NCBI RefSeq assembly: GCF_042659445.1 | Contig: NZ_JBHSSR010000001.1 | DNA from: Macrococcoides epidermidis | Lineage (GTDB): Bacteria; Bacillota; Bacilli; Staphylococcales; Staphylococcaceae | Reading direction: 5' to 3' (one strand) | DNA: 64,000 nt | Shown here: one piece after another, positions 45,908-53,842 of the stretch | Layout of the letters: each line of letters opens with the position of its first letter | Position numbering within the stretch: the stretch's first letter is position 1 | Position numbers and translations under genes: made by a program | The notes under the pieces: generated by a model | What the model saw: the letters and a program-made list of their open reading frames with translations, nothing else | Databases searched by the model: none | What the model was told of the DNA's origin: nothing

Positions 45908-46432
45908 TTATATTTGATTATTCAACGCAACTTCTATTGTATACTCATTATTAAAACGATCGATTAACATTGATTTATTGTTAGCAGAGGATTCTAATTG
46001 CTCTATGTAGCTACGAACGTAGAGCTCATCGACAATACCTTCTTCAACGATTCCAACACCAGCGACTGCTTTAATTCGCTCCTGTCCATATCCAAATGAA
46101 ATGTTATCTTCAAGCATGTTGACGATGTTTCTTTCGATTTTAAGAGACTCCAGGAGTTCTGATGGCGTGTATAATTTATCTTCAAATTCAATCTGAGCAT
46201 TACAGTTCGCTCTATGTACGGCTGTTTTTAAATTGGAGATATCAGACTTTAAACTCTCAATTAAGCCTATTGTTTCATGGACCGACGCATTCTTTTCTTC
46301 TGTAACAATACTTTTATTATTTAATGCGATCGGAACGCGAAACTCTGTTCTGAATTTTTCTGTTGCATTATCAAGTTGAGCACGTAATTTACTTGAGATG
46401 AATATTGCTTGCTGGATAGTTAAAGCAGTCAT
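45908..46432 (-). CDS. Uncharacterised coiled-coil protein, DIP1984-like
   Basis: 174 aa from ATG 46432, which is 8 nt after GGAGG; an in-frame ATG at 46447 lies inside that RBS. The chain is mostly helical with charged heptads (IGLIESLKSDISNLKTAVHRAN near 60-80 and VRSYIEQLESSANNKSMLIDRF near 145-165). The order LI..I.R.N, then a TPSELL..L..ER segment, then an L....D...Q/N..Y end, resembles the DIP1984 family (about 150-160 aa), also encoded near mobile or accessory genes. No membrane segment. I am not sure of the family. Confidence 0.6.
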   Translation of the reverse strand: MTALTIQQAIFISSKLRAQLDNATEKFRTEFRVPIALNNKSIVTEEKNASVHETIGLIESLKSDISNLKTAVHRANCNAQIEFEDKLYTPSELLESLKIERNIVNMLEDNISFGYGQERIKAVAGVGIVEEGIVDELYVRSYIEQLESSANNKSMLIDRFNNEYTIEVALNNQI

Positions 46433-46469
46433 AAGAAAAGCCTCCATTTTTTAGTAGTGGAAATATTAT

Positions 46470-46497
46470 ATAATATCCATTTGGAATAATAAAGCAA
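46470..46497 (-). promoter_or_regulatory. Promoter of the coiled-coil gene
   Basis: On the minus strand TTGCTT (46497-46492), 16-bp spacer, TATTAT (46475-46470), about 40 bases before the ATG. Confidence 0.5.
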
Positions 46498-46563
46498 TAT
46501 CCTTATAAATGTTATTGATTTAAAAGTTTTTGAAATAACTTAAATTTATTTAATATTCTTTAT

Positions 46564-46597
46564 TTTATCAGTCAAATGATATAAAATGACTGATAAA
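46564..46597. promoter_or_regulatory. Perfect palindromic operator at the Fic-like gene promoter
   Basis: Arms TTTATCAGTCA (46564-46574) and TGACTGATAAA (46587-46597) are exact reverse complements, 11 bp each, spaced by 12 bp. The spacer contains TATAAA (46580-46585), a likely -10, so a bound dimer would block the promoter of the gene starting at 46609. The right arm abuts the RBS GAGGTG. Confidence 0.65.
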
Positions 46598-46608
46598 GAG
46601 GTGTATAT

Positions 46609-47547
46609 ATGGTTGGATATAACTCGAATATTGTGAATTTAATGACTAAAATTCATGAGTTCAAAGGTAAACAAATTATTTATTTACAATATAATACTGC
46701 CACATTGGAGAAACTTAAATTTTCAGGCATATATCACAATGTGAAATATGGTTGTGCTTTATCAGGATATTCTGTATCTGATACAAAGTTATTACAGATA
46801 CTACAGTTTAAAAAATCATTTAATAATGAAATAGAAGCGCAGATATGTGGATTTAGAGATGCATTGTTATATATTGTAGAGGATTATGAATTTATTGACA
46901 TCAATTATGAATCAATTTGTGCGATGTATTTAGAGATGTCAATGGGAGATGAAGAATCGATATCAAAATCTTCTGAAACACAAAGAGAGACTATCGAGCA
47001 ATTATGTTTACATTATAATAATGTAATAGATCTGCCACATACAAATATACTAATCGAGATATTTCAATTTGTGTTTGAATTTATTCAGTCTAATCTGTTT
47101 GCTAATAAAACGCTTTTATTTTCCCGATTATTATTGAATTTGTTATTATATAAATCAAATATTTTAGTTACTCAGTATCAAAGTATCGATAAACTGATTT
47201 ATGAAGATATCGTAGGTAATAATAAAAAATTAAAGAAAAAGAATGTTGATTATTTTCCTTTTGAAGATATACAGGATTTTATGAATTATTATTTTTATAA
47301 AATACTGGCGTCCTATGAATCATTGGACTTTAATTTCCAGTTAATGTTAGATGAGAAAATAACGCCGCAGTATAGAGTACTTAATGTTTTAAATAGATCC
47401 TTTGAACCGATTGCGCGTAAAGATCTAGAGATTATGCTCGCAGATATTAGTCGTAAAACAATTGAACGGGCATTAGTACAACTTCAAAAAGAAGACTTTA
47501 TTGTTAAAGTTGGACAAGGAAAATCTACACAATATAAATTGAAATAA
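46609..47547 (+). CDS. Fic-family protein lacking the catalytic motif, with winged helix
   Basis: 312 aa. The layout follows Fic proteins of the type with a C-terminal winged helix: N-terminal helices with KIHEFKGKQIIYLQ, EIEAQICGFRDALLYI near 74-89, the core LCLHYNNVI...LIEIFQFVFEFI, then SRLLLNLLLYK near 172-182, SIDKLI, and the C-terminal HTH SRKTIERALVQLQKEDFIVK (281-300) with a GKSTQYKLK end. Where the family has HPFxDGNGR, residues 159-171 read IQSNLFANKTLLF: His, Asp, Asn, Gly and Arg are gone. The inhibitory SNxIEG-type motif near residue 45-53 is also lost. AMPylation is therefore unlikely; a DNA-binding role is inferred. Confidence 0.8.
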   Translation: MVGYNSNIVNLMTKIHEFKGKQIIYLQYNTATLEKLKFSGIYHNVKYGCALSGYSVSDTKLLQILQFKKSFNNEIEAQICGFRDALLYIVEDYEFIDINYESICAMYLEMSMGDEESISKSSETQRETIEQLCLHYNNVIDLPHTNILIEIFQFVFEFIQSNLFANKTLLFSRLLLNLLLYKSNILVTQYQSIDKLIYEDIVGNNKKLKKKNVDYFPFEDIQDFMNYYFYKILASYESLDFNFQLMLDEKITPQYRVLNVLNRSFEPIARKDLEIMLADISRKTIERALVQLQKEDFIVKVGQGKSTQYKLK

Positions 47548-47577
47548 TGATTGTTTCACGTGAATAAGGATGAGTTT

Positions 47578-48363
47578 ATGAAAGTATTTGCAGTGGATAT
47601 GGATGGCACGTTTCTAGATAGTGATAATAATTATGATAAGAAATTTTTCGAAAGATTAAATACAGAATATAAAGATGAATTTAAGTTGTTAGTAGCAAGT
47701 AGCAATACTATTTCTCATCTCAAAACATTCTTTAGACAAAAAGATATATACTATATTGGCTCTAATGGTGCAGTCATTGCGTTTGATGATAAAATTATAG
47801 ATACGCAATTTCTCGATAACACTGATATTTATCGGATTTTAAAGTATTTAAATTATAATAATATTTATTCTTATGTAACAAGTACGTTAGAAAAATCTTA
47901 TGTAAACAAATTAGCTGGCGAACAATTTATCAGTCGAATGCAGAATTATTATAACGATTTAATTATAAATAATTTGAATGAAATGAATGAAATGAATGAT
48001 ATTACTAAAATCACAATTGAAATAAAAGGTGATATGAAAGAGTTGATTGCTCAGTTAAATGCTTTATGCCAGTCAAGCATTGCAGTCTATAGTGGTTTTA
48101 ATTGTATCGACATCATTCATAAAGGTACAAATAAAGCTGTCGCAATTAAAAAGGTGTTGAATATATTGGTTGCAAATATGCAAGATTTATATGTCTTTGG
48201 TGATAGTGATAATGATATTGAAATGCTAAAACTTACAAAAAATTCTTTTGCAATGGCAAACGGAAATGACAAAGTTAAATCAATCGCAAAGTATGAAATA
48301 CCGAGTAATGACGAAAATGGTGTGTTAATTACAATGGAGAAAATATTAAAAGAAGAACTTTGA
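47578..48363 (+). CDS. HAD-superfamily Cof-type sugar-phosphate phosphatase
   Basis: 261 aa. Motif I FAVDMDGTFLD (nucleophile Asp near residue 7), motif II SSNT-type at ASSN, motif III Lys region GTNKAVAIKKVL and motif IV FGDSDNDIEML near 210. This is the class IIB cap arrangement of Cof/YcsE hydrolases, which dephosphorylate sugar phosphates or flavin intermediates. Start ATG 47578 follows AAGGATGAG; an upstream TTG in frame lacks an RBS. Begins 30 bases after the Fic-like gene and may be cotranscribed. Confidence 0.9.
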   Translation: MKVFAVDMDGTFLDSDNNYDKKFFERLNTEYKDEFKLLVASSNTISHLKTFFRQKDIYYIGSNGAVIAFDDKIIDTQFLDNTDIYRILKYLNYNNIYSYVTSTLEKSYVNKLAGEQFISRMQNYYNDLIINNLNEMNEMNDITKITIEIKGDMKELIAQLNALCQSSIAVYSGFNCIDIIHKGTNKAVAIKKVLNILVANMQDLYVFGDSDNDIEMLKLTKNSFAMANGNDKVKSIAKYEIPSNDENGVLITMEKILKEEL

Positions 48364-48397
48364 GCAAAATTATAAATATTGCTGCAAAGTTCTTCTT
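48350..48397. terminator. Bidirectional terminator formed by converging gene ends
   Basis: AAGAAGAACTTT (48350-48361) and AAAGTTCTTCTT (48386-48397) are exact complements. The arms are the last codons of the HAD gene and of the RNase H-like gene respectively. Confidence 0.7.
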
Positions 48398-48759
48398 GCT
48401 ATAGCATCTGCATGTTTATTCTGATGTCTAGGTATCCAGTTAATAATTATTAAATCAAAGTTTGGTTGCAACTGAAGATACTCCTGTAAATAAGGTTTAA
48501 ACAGAGGTTGCTTCACGTAATTTTTATCAATAGAATCTACAACAATTTTGGCGTCACTTTTTATCAGTAAAGTTTTACAATCATTGGTTAAAGCAAGCTT
48601 CATGCCGATAATTAGACTTTGCCATTCGGCTATATGATTATCTACATCACCTAAATATTCTCCATATTCAATCGTCTTATCATCAAGTTTGAGAACAATA
48701 CCACATGCGCTATGAAGTGGATTCTGCTTTGTTGATGCATCAATAAATATTTGAGCCAT
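48370..48759 (-). CDS. RNase H-like protein (type 1 fold, YpdQ/YpeP-like)
   Basis: 129 aa RNase H fold. Acidic positions: Asp7 (FIDAST), Glu in HIAEWQSL near 45, Asp in IKSDAKIVVDSI near 69, and HADAIARR near 118, so the four metal ligands appear present. It lacks the basic handle, as in compact Gram-positive proteins. Bacillus homologues are partly inactive, so activity on RNA/DNA hybrids is not certain. RBS GAGGT before the ATG. Confidence 0.87.
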   Translation of the reverse strand: MAQIFIDASTKQNPLHSACGIVLKLDDKTIEYGEYLGDVDNHIAEWQSLIIGMKLALTNDCKTLLIKSDAKIVVDSIDKNYVKQPLFKPYLQEYLQLQPNFDLIIINWIPRHQNKHADAIARRTLQQYL

Positions 48760-48805
48760 ATTTATACCTCATGTTCCTATTTTTTTATTAAATCTCGCAA
48801 AACGA

Positions 48806-49489
48806 TTATAAGTTATCTGTTTTATGATAACTTTTTGCCCAGTAACCGAAAGGAATGTTTAAAATTGTTGAAGCTAATTTAAATAAATAAGTCGTTATAA
48901 AGATTTCAATAACAATATTATTAGGCATTAAACCGGTAAATGCAATTAAAGAAAATAATGCAGTATCTACAATTGAACTGAATATTGTACTTCCATATGC
49001 ACGTACAATAAATGTTTTCTCTGATGAAAAATATTTTTTGATTAAATTAAATAAGTAAACATCTACATATTGTCCGATAATATATGCAATGATTGATCCT
49101 AATACGATTCTAGGTACGACACCAAATAACGTCTGCATGCTTTTTTGTGCGATATCTGTCTCTGTAGGTGTAAATTGTAAGGATATCGTCATTAATATCG
49201 TCAAGATAATAGCTGATGCAAATCCTAACCATACCGCTTTTTTTGCTACTTTACGGCCATATCTGTCATTTAAAATATCTGTTGCTAAATAGATTGACGC
49301 AAATAGGACATTCCCTAAAGTTGCAGTAATACCAAATAACTCAACAGACTTTGTTACTTGAATATTTGCAATCACTGTACCGATTGCTACCCATACAAAT
49401 AACCCTTCCTTTCCAAAAAAACGGTACATGAGTACCATACATAAAAACGTTAACAAAAAGGCAGCTGCTGCCCATAACTCATTACTCAT
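48806..49489 (-). CDS. Queuosine-precursor transporter (VUT/YhhQ family)
   Basis: 227 aa, about six membrane helices. Family blocks include an ANIQVTKSVELFG stretch and FASIYLATDILNDRYGRKVAKKAVWLGF near 60, and ...FIVRAYGSTIFSSIVDTALF near 150. YpdP in B. subtilis occupies the same neighbourhood. Members import queuine/preQ1. Start ATG 49489 with GAGG upstream; an upstream in-frame extension to 49582 has no RBS and is not family-like. Its promoter is given separately; I see no preQ1 riboswitch. Confidence 0.9.
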   Translation of the reverse strand: MSNELWAAAAFLLTFLCMVLMYRFFGKEGLFVWVAIGTVIANIQVTKSVELFGITATLGNVLFASIYLATDILNDRYGRKVAKKAVWLGFASAIILTILMTISLQFTPTETDIAQKSMQTLFGVVPRIVLGSIIAYIIGQYVDVYLFNLIKKYFSSEKTFIVRAYGSTIFSSIVDTALFSLIAFTGLMPNNIVIEIFITTYLFKLASTILNIPFGYWAKSYHKTDNL

Positions 49490-49523
49490 AGCAAACCTCT
49501 TTCTATAAAAATTCAACTTATGT

Positions 49524-49552
49524 ATTATAGAGTGTATCTGTGGAATTTGCAA
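49524..49552 (-). promoter_or_regulatory. Promoter of the queuosine-precursor transporter
   Basis: Minus strand TTGCAA (49552-49547), 17-bp spacer, TATAAT (49529-49524): strong sigma-A type, about 35 bases before the start codon. Confidence 0.7.
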
Positions 49553-49623
49553 GTTATCAATTAGGAAACAAATGAGCATCAATTTTTTTGCAGTTTTGAT
49601 ATACTATTTTTTGAGGTGAGATA

Positions 49624-49806
49624 ATGAACCTGCAACAAAAAGTGACTTTAAAACAAATCGATACTTTAACGGATCATTATTGTGAAGGATGTAAGCTTAA
49701 ATCATACCACCGCAAAGCGTATGGCAAAACTTACGCACATCACTATTGTATAAAGAAATGTTCTGTAGGTATTGAAATAAAACAACTCGGCAATATATTG
49801 CAGTAA
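49624..49806 (+). CDS. Small zinc-finger protein (YpeQ-like)
   Basis: 60 aa with Cys/His clusters C20-x2-C23, H29 nearby, H40-H..C42 and C46, fitting one zinc site. Matches B. subtilis YpeQ by size and place. Probably nucleic-acid or protein binding; function unknown. Preceded by an extended -10 (TGaTATACT at 49597-49605) and RBS GAGGTGAG. Confidence 0.8.
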   Translation: MNLQQKVTLKQIDTLTDHYCEGCKLKSYHRKAYGKTYAHHYCIKKCSVGIEIKQLGNILQ

Positions 49807-49815
49807 GGAGCTATT

Positions 49816-50928
49816 ATGAGAATCATAAAAATCGAACCAACACCAAGTCCTAACACATTAAAGATAACACTTGATTATAAAAAAGAAGATATGAAAAGCA
49901 ATACATATTCAACAATACATGAAACTAATCCCGCATTTATCAATGCATTACTTCAAATAGAAGATGTAAAATCAGTTTTTCATGTTATGGATTTTATTTC
50001 TGTTGATAAAACGCCGAAGTCGGATTGGGAAGTGGTACTACCACAAATTAAATCTGTTTTTGAAGAAGAGATTGATGTTCAGCAAGAAATAACAGTGGAT
50101 AATGGTGAAAAGAAAGTTGAAGTACTAGAATTTAAAAGCATTCCTTATCAAATAAAAGTTACAGATAAAGATGGAGAATCACGTAAACAACTGGATGTAA
50201 GATTTATCGATGCGATGCTAGCTGCACAAAATGATGATGATAATGTTATTTTACTCCGTAAATGGATTGATTACGGTGTAAGATATGGTGAGAAAGATGA
50301 AATCATCCAATCTATTAAAGAAGAAATTGATGCTAAATTTCCTAATGATGTTCTGACAGAATATATTGCAAAAGGTAAAGCAAATCAGTATATAGATACA
50401 TCCAAGAAATTAGAAAAAATTACTTTGGATGAATATAATACGATTGAAGATTGGCAGGAGCGTTATCGAAAGATAGATCATTATCCGAATCCAGACTTAT
50501 CTGATCTGCCATTTTTTGAAGCTGTGCTACTAGATGACAAGCCTCAGATTAGGCGTCTTGCTGTCGTATTTTTAGGTATGATAGAAGATAGAAAAGTATT
50601 ACCTGCTTTGCATAAAGCAATGAATGATAATAATTTAACTGTGCGTCGTACAGCTGGAGATACACTTAGTGATCTTGGGTTTAAAGAAAGTTTACCAATA
50701 ATGCATGCAGCATTAAATGATAAACATCCAATTGTCAGATGGCGTGCAGCGATGTTTATCTTTGACGAAGGTGATGAAAGTAGTTTAACTTATTTAGAGC
50801 AACATTTAGAAGATTCTGCATTTGATGTCAAACTTCAAGTACAGATGGCTTACGAACGAATTAAAAATGGTGAAGCAGCTGTTGGTTCCGTTTGGAAACA
50901 AATTGCTAACCGTAACAAAGGAGAATAA
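49816..50928 (+). CDS. cvfC: Conserved virulence factor C-like protein (NifU-N plus HEAT repeats)
   Basis: 370 aa. N-terminal Nfu/NifU-N-like domain opening IIKIEPTPSPNTLKITLD, a duplicated middle part, and C-terminal HEAT-like repeats from about residue 235 (PQIRRLAVVFLGMIEDRK, TVRRTAGDTLSDLGF, PIVRWRAAMFIFDEG). Corresponds to S. aureus CvfC and B. subtilis YpgR. In S. aureus it affects haemolysin and virulence gene expression by an unknown route. Followed 4 bases later by a bacilliredoxin gene, as in related genomes. Confidence 0.9.
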   Translation: MRIIKIEPTPSPNTLKITLDYKKEDMKSNTYSTIHETNPAFINALLQIEDVKSVFHVMDFISVDKTPKSDWEVVLPQIKSVFEEEIDVQQEITVDNGEKKVEVLEFKSIPYQIKVTDKDGESRKQLDVRFIDAMLAAQNDDDNVILLRKWIDYGVRYGEKDEIIQSIKEEIDAKFPNDVLTEYIAKGKANQYIDTSKKLEKITLDEYNTIEDWQERYRKIDHYPNPDLSDLPFFEAVLLDDKPQIRRLAVVFLGMIEDRKVLPALHKAMNDNNLTVRRTAGDTLSDLGFKESLPIMHAALNDKHPIVRWRAAMFIFDEGDESSLTYLEQHLEDSAFDVKLQVQMAYERIKNGEAAVGSVWKQIANRNKGE

Positions 50929-50932
50929 TGAA

Positions 50933-51367
50933 ATGAATGCTTATGAAGATTATATGAAATCACTTGCGAATGGAATGAGAAGTGAATTAACGAATCATGG
51001 TTTTGAATCTTTAGAAACAAGTGAAGCGGTTGAAGGTTATTTTAATCAAGTGAAAGAAGATGAAACAACTTTTGTTGTTATTAATTCGGTATGTGGATGT
51101 GCAGCAGGATTAGCACGCCCGGCAGCTGTTACAGTAGCTACACAAAATGACAAGAAACCTGATCACTTAGTTACAGTATTTGCAGGTCAGGACCGTGAAG
51201 CGACAGATAAAATGCGTGAATACGTAGCACAAGCACCGTCAAGTCCTTCTATGGCATTATTTAAAGGACAATCATTAGTTGGTTTTATTCCCAGAGAACA
51301 TATCGAAGGACGACCGGTAGAAGAAATTTGTATGGATATTAAAGAATATTTTGATGACCACTGCTAA
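50933..51367 (+). CDS. Bacilliredoxin (BrxA/BrxB, YphP/YqiW family)
   Basis: 144-aa thioredoxin-like protein with the family CGC active site in SVCGCAAGLARPA near residue 52. It removes bacillithiol from S-bacillithiolated proteins, linking it with BshA at 20.2 kb. Start ATG 50933 (MNAYEDYMKSL) follows GGAGAATA. It ends FDDHC; the last 17 bases overlap the next gene. Which of BrxA or BrxB it is cannot be set from sequence alone. Confidence 0.92.
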   Translation: MNAYEDYMKSLANGMRSELTNHGFESLETSEAVEGYFNQVKEDETTFVVINSVCGCAAGLARPAAVTVATQNDKKPDHLVTVFAGQDREATDKMREYVAQAPSSPSMALFKGQSLVGFIPREHIEGRPVEEICMDIKEYFDDHC

Positions 51368-52163
51368 AATTAAACTGCGTATTACAACATGCGTTAAACC
51401 GAATCGTTTAATATTGAATTATTTGAAATGTATTGTAACTGATGTTAAGACATATTCAGATGTAAACTATGAAGTTATTGAAAGAAAGAAGCTAACCATT
51501 AAAAATTTATTTGAAGAAGATACAACACCTGTAATGGTAATTCAACAAACAGGCGTTGTATTATATACTTCTGATGAAAATAAGATTTTTTATCATGAAA
51601 ATACCACACGCGTTAAGTATAAAGCTTATGTTACCGGCAATCATGTACCTCCTCTTATTGAACTTATTCAGGATGATTCTATCAATACTGACATCATCAT
51701 CGATGCCACAACTGGAATGGCAAATGATTTAATCTTAATGGCTCTAACGATGGAAAACAGCATATTTTATGCATTTGAAGACAATTTCTATATTCATTTT
51801 GCAATAAAATGGGGCGTGCATTTCTATTTCAATGTTTTAGAGAAAAACAAACTAGATATATCGCGCATACATTTTATTTATGGCAGTGTTGTAAATCATA
51901 TCGGTATACTGAATCAGGCACATGTTATCTATTTAGATCCAATGTATGAAGAAACTGTTGTGACGTCTAACATTGCTTCTTTAGTTAAAGTCGTGACCTA
52001 TGATATTGAAAGTGATCGTAAGCTATTAAATACGATATTTGAGCATTTCAGAGGGAAAGTTATACTGCGCGCGCATTTTAAATCCAGTTTAATTCGTGAT
52101 TATCAGTTTACTATGAATGTTAGAAAACAAACGAAGACACATTATGGTTATCGATATATATAA
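51351..52163 (+). CDS. Class I SAM-dependent methyltransferase (RsmJ/DUF548-like)
   Basis: 270 aa. SAM-binding motif IIDATTGMANDLILMAL near residue 116, FAFEDN-type motif II (IFYAFEDNFYIHFA), and catalytic-type VIYLDPMYEE near 205, the D-P-M-Y of DUF548/RsmJ relatives. RsmJ methylates G1516 of 16S rRNA in E. coli; the Gram-positive members are less studied. The gene overlaps the bacilliredoxin by 17 bases with no clear RBS, so coupling is likely; ATG 51354 is an alternative. Confidence 0.85.
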   Translation: MMTTAKIKLRITTCVKPNRLILNYLKCIVTDVKTYSDVNYEVIERKKLTIKNLFEEDTTPVMVIQQTGVVLYTSDENKIFYHENTTRVKYKAYVTGNHVPPLIELIQDDSINTDIIIDATTGMANDLILMALTMENSIFYAFEDNFYIHFAIKWGVHFYFNVLEKNKLDISRIHFIYGSVVNHIGILNQAHVIYLDPMYEETVVTSNIASLVKVVTYDIESDRKLLNTIFEHFRGKVILRAHFKSSLIRDYQFTMNVRKQTKTHYGYRYI

Positions 52164-52176
52164 ATCATTGCACAAT

Positions 52177-52206
52177 AAAAAGGCTTCGTAAATTCGAAGC
52201 CTTTTT
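52177..52206 (+). terminator. Terminator after the methyltransferase
   Basis: Perfect 12-bp stem AAAAAGGCTTCG / CGAAGCCTTTTT with a 6-nt loop. Confidence 0.92.
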
Positions 52207-52218
52207 ATGATGTATCAA

Positions 52219-52296
52219 TTATTCAGTTATACACATGCTGATCATATAGCATAATAATAAAAATAAACCTGAAACGACCATCATATCTGCGCCCAT
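52219..52296 (-). CDS. 25-aa putative membrane peptide
   Basis: Minus-strand ATG 52296 to TAA 52221-52219. The peptide MGADMMVVSGLFLLLCYMIS plus MCITE is one hydrophobic helix. An excellent RBS, AGGGGTG, precedes the ATG by 6 nt. It lies alone in the 235-bp gap between the methyltransferase terminator and thyA, divergent from thyA; TATAAT occurs on this strand near 52369-52364. The hairpin at 52177-52206 would end its transcript. Could be a regulatory or toxin-like peptide; no family recognised. Confidence 0.5.
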   Translation of the reverse strand: MGADMMVVSGLFLLLCYMISMCITE

Positions 52297-52400
52297 ATAT
52301 TTCACCCCTAGAATTTAAATCTCTAATATCTAATTCTTTAATTAATTGGTATATAAATGTATTATAAAGTATATAAGAAAAAATAGAAAGAGGTGACTTG

Positions 52401-53351
52401 ATGAATTCATTCGATCAAGCTTATCACGATTTGTGTAGAAGAGTTTTAGAGACTGGTAAAAATAAAGATGATCGTACAAACACGGGAACGCTTTCTGTCT
52501 TCGGTCATCAGATGCGCTTTGATTTATCAAAAGGATTTCCTTTGTTAACAACAAAAAAAGTTTCTTTTAAGCTTATCGCAACGGAGCTTATATGGTTTAT
52601 GAGAGGTGATACAAATATCAAGTATCTACTGGAATATAACAATAACATATGGAATGAATGGGCATTCTTAAAATGGATTGAAAGCGACGATTATAATGGT
52701 CCGGACATGACGAACTTCGGACATCGTGCACTTGTTGATGAAAATTTTAATGAAGCATATAAAAAACAACTTAAAATTTTTAAAGATAAAATTTTAAATG
52801 ATAATGCTTTTAGTAAAAAATATGGAGATTTAGGCAATGTTTACGGTAAGCAGTGGCGTAATTTCGAAACGAAGAATGGTTCGACTGACCAGCTTATGGA
52901 AGTAATTGAAGGAATAAAAAATAATCCAACGAGTAGACGCCATATTATCTCTGCCTGGAATCCAGGAGAGATAGACACGATGGCGTTACCCCCATGTCAT
53001 ACGATGTTTCAGTTCTATGTTCAAGATAATAAATTATCATGTCAGTTATATCAACGAAGTGCAGACATATTCTTAGGTGTGCCTTTCAATATCGCTAGTT
53101 ATAGTTTATTAACACACCTAATCGCTAAAGAATGCAATCTTGAAGTTGGTGAGTTTGTGCACACATTTGGTGATGCCCATATCTACTCAAATCATATCGA
53201 TGCTGTAAATGAACAGCTATCAAGAGAGTCTTTTGAACCACCTACATTAAATATTAATACCGATAAGTCAATCTTCGACATTGAATATGAAGATTTAGAA
53301 GTAATCAATTATCAAGCACATCCAGCGATAAAAGCACCTATTGCAGTATAA
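52401..53351 (+). CDS. thyA: Thymidylate synthase
   Basis: Methylates dUMP with methylene-tetrahydrofolate. 316 aa like Staphylococcus ThyA. Motifs: DRTNTGTLSVFG near 25, LPPCHTMFQFYV with catalytic Cys near 197, QRSADIFLGVPFNIASYSLL near 215. Start ATG 52401 with AAGAGGTG upstream. Pairs with dfrA (11-base gap), which regenerates tetrahydrofolate from the dihydrofolate it makes. Confidence 0.96.
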   Translation: MNSFDQAYHDLCRRVLETGKNKDDRTNTGTLSVFGHQMRFDLSKGFPLLTTKKVSFKLIATELIWFMRGDTNIKYLLEYNNNIWNEWAFLKWIESDDYNGPDMTNFGHRALVDENFNEAYKKQLKIFKDKILNDNAFSKKYGDLGNVYGKQWRNFETKNGSTDQLMEVIEGIKNNPTSRRHIISAWNPGEIDTMALPPCHTMFQFYVQDNKLSCQLYQRSADIFLGVPFNIASYSLLTHLIAKECNLEVGEFVHTFGDAHIYSNHIDAVNEQLSRESFEPPTLNINTDKSIFDIEYEDLEVINYQAHPAIKAPIAV

Positions 53352-53362
53352 GGAGAATTATT

Positions 53363-53842
53363 ATGTTATCAATTATTGTTTGTCACGATCAAAATAGAGT
53401 TATTGGCTTTGAAAATAAAATGCCATGGCATTTGCCGAATGATTTAAAACGCGTAAAAACATTAACAACTGGGAACACGATTGTTATGGGTAGAAAGACT
53501 TATGAATCATTAGGTAAAGCTTTACCAAATCGACGCAATGTAGTCATTACGCGTGATGAATCATTTAAACCTAATGATGCAGATGTTATTCATTCACTAG
53601 AAGAAATCAAAGCATTAGAAGGTCATGTATATATATTTGGCGGACAAAATTTATATGAACAAACAATCGATATGGTTGAAGATATGTACATTACTGTAAT
53701 CGAGAATAAACATCCAGGTGATGCTTTTTTTCCGGAATATACTTTCGAGGATTTCACAGTAGAATCGATTGAAGAAGGTATACTCGATGAAAAGAATCTT
53801 GTACCGCATCATTTTATGCATTTAGTGAGGAAAGAAAAATGA
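53363..53842 (+). CDS. dfrA: Dihydrofolate reductase
   Basis: NADPH-dependent reduction of dihydrofolate. 159 aa. VIGFENKMPWHLPNDLKR (Asp27), GRKTYESLGKALPNR, IFGGQNLYE. Residue 98 is Tyr (GGQNLYEQ), where trimethoprim-sensitive S. aureus has Phe98; F98Y is the classic resistance substitution there. His149, another resistance-linked site, is retained. Numbering here coincides with the S. aureus mature numbering. The chromosomal setting behind thyA argues for the housekeeping copy, not an acquired one. Confidence 0.96.
   Translation: MLSIIVCHDQNRVIGFENKMPWHLPNDLKRVKTLTTGNTIVMGRKTYESLGKALPNRRNVVITRDESFKPNDADVIHSLEEIKALEGHVYIFGGQNLYEQTIDMVEDMYITVIENKHPGDAFFPEYTFEDFTVESIEEGILDEKNLVPHHFMHLVRKEK

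Noticed and set aside
49490..49620. preQ1 riboswitch upstream of the queuosine-precursor transporter
   Set aside because: The leader has only about 30 nt after the promoter and none of the conserved preQ1-I or preQ1-II loops.
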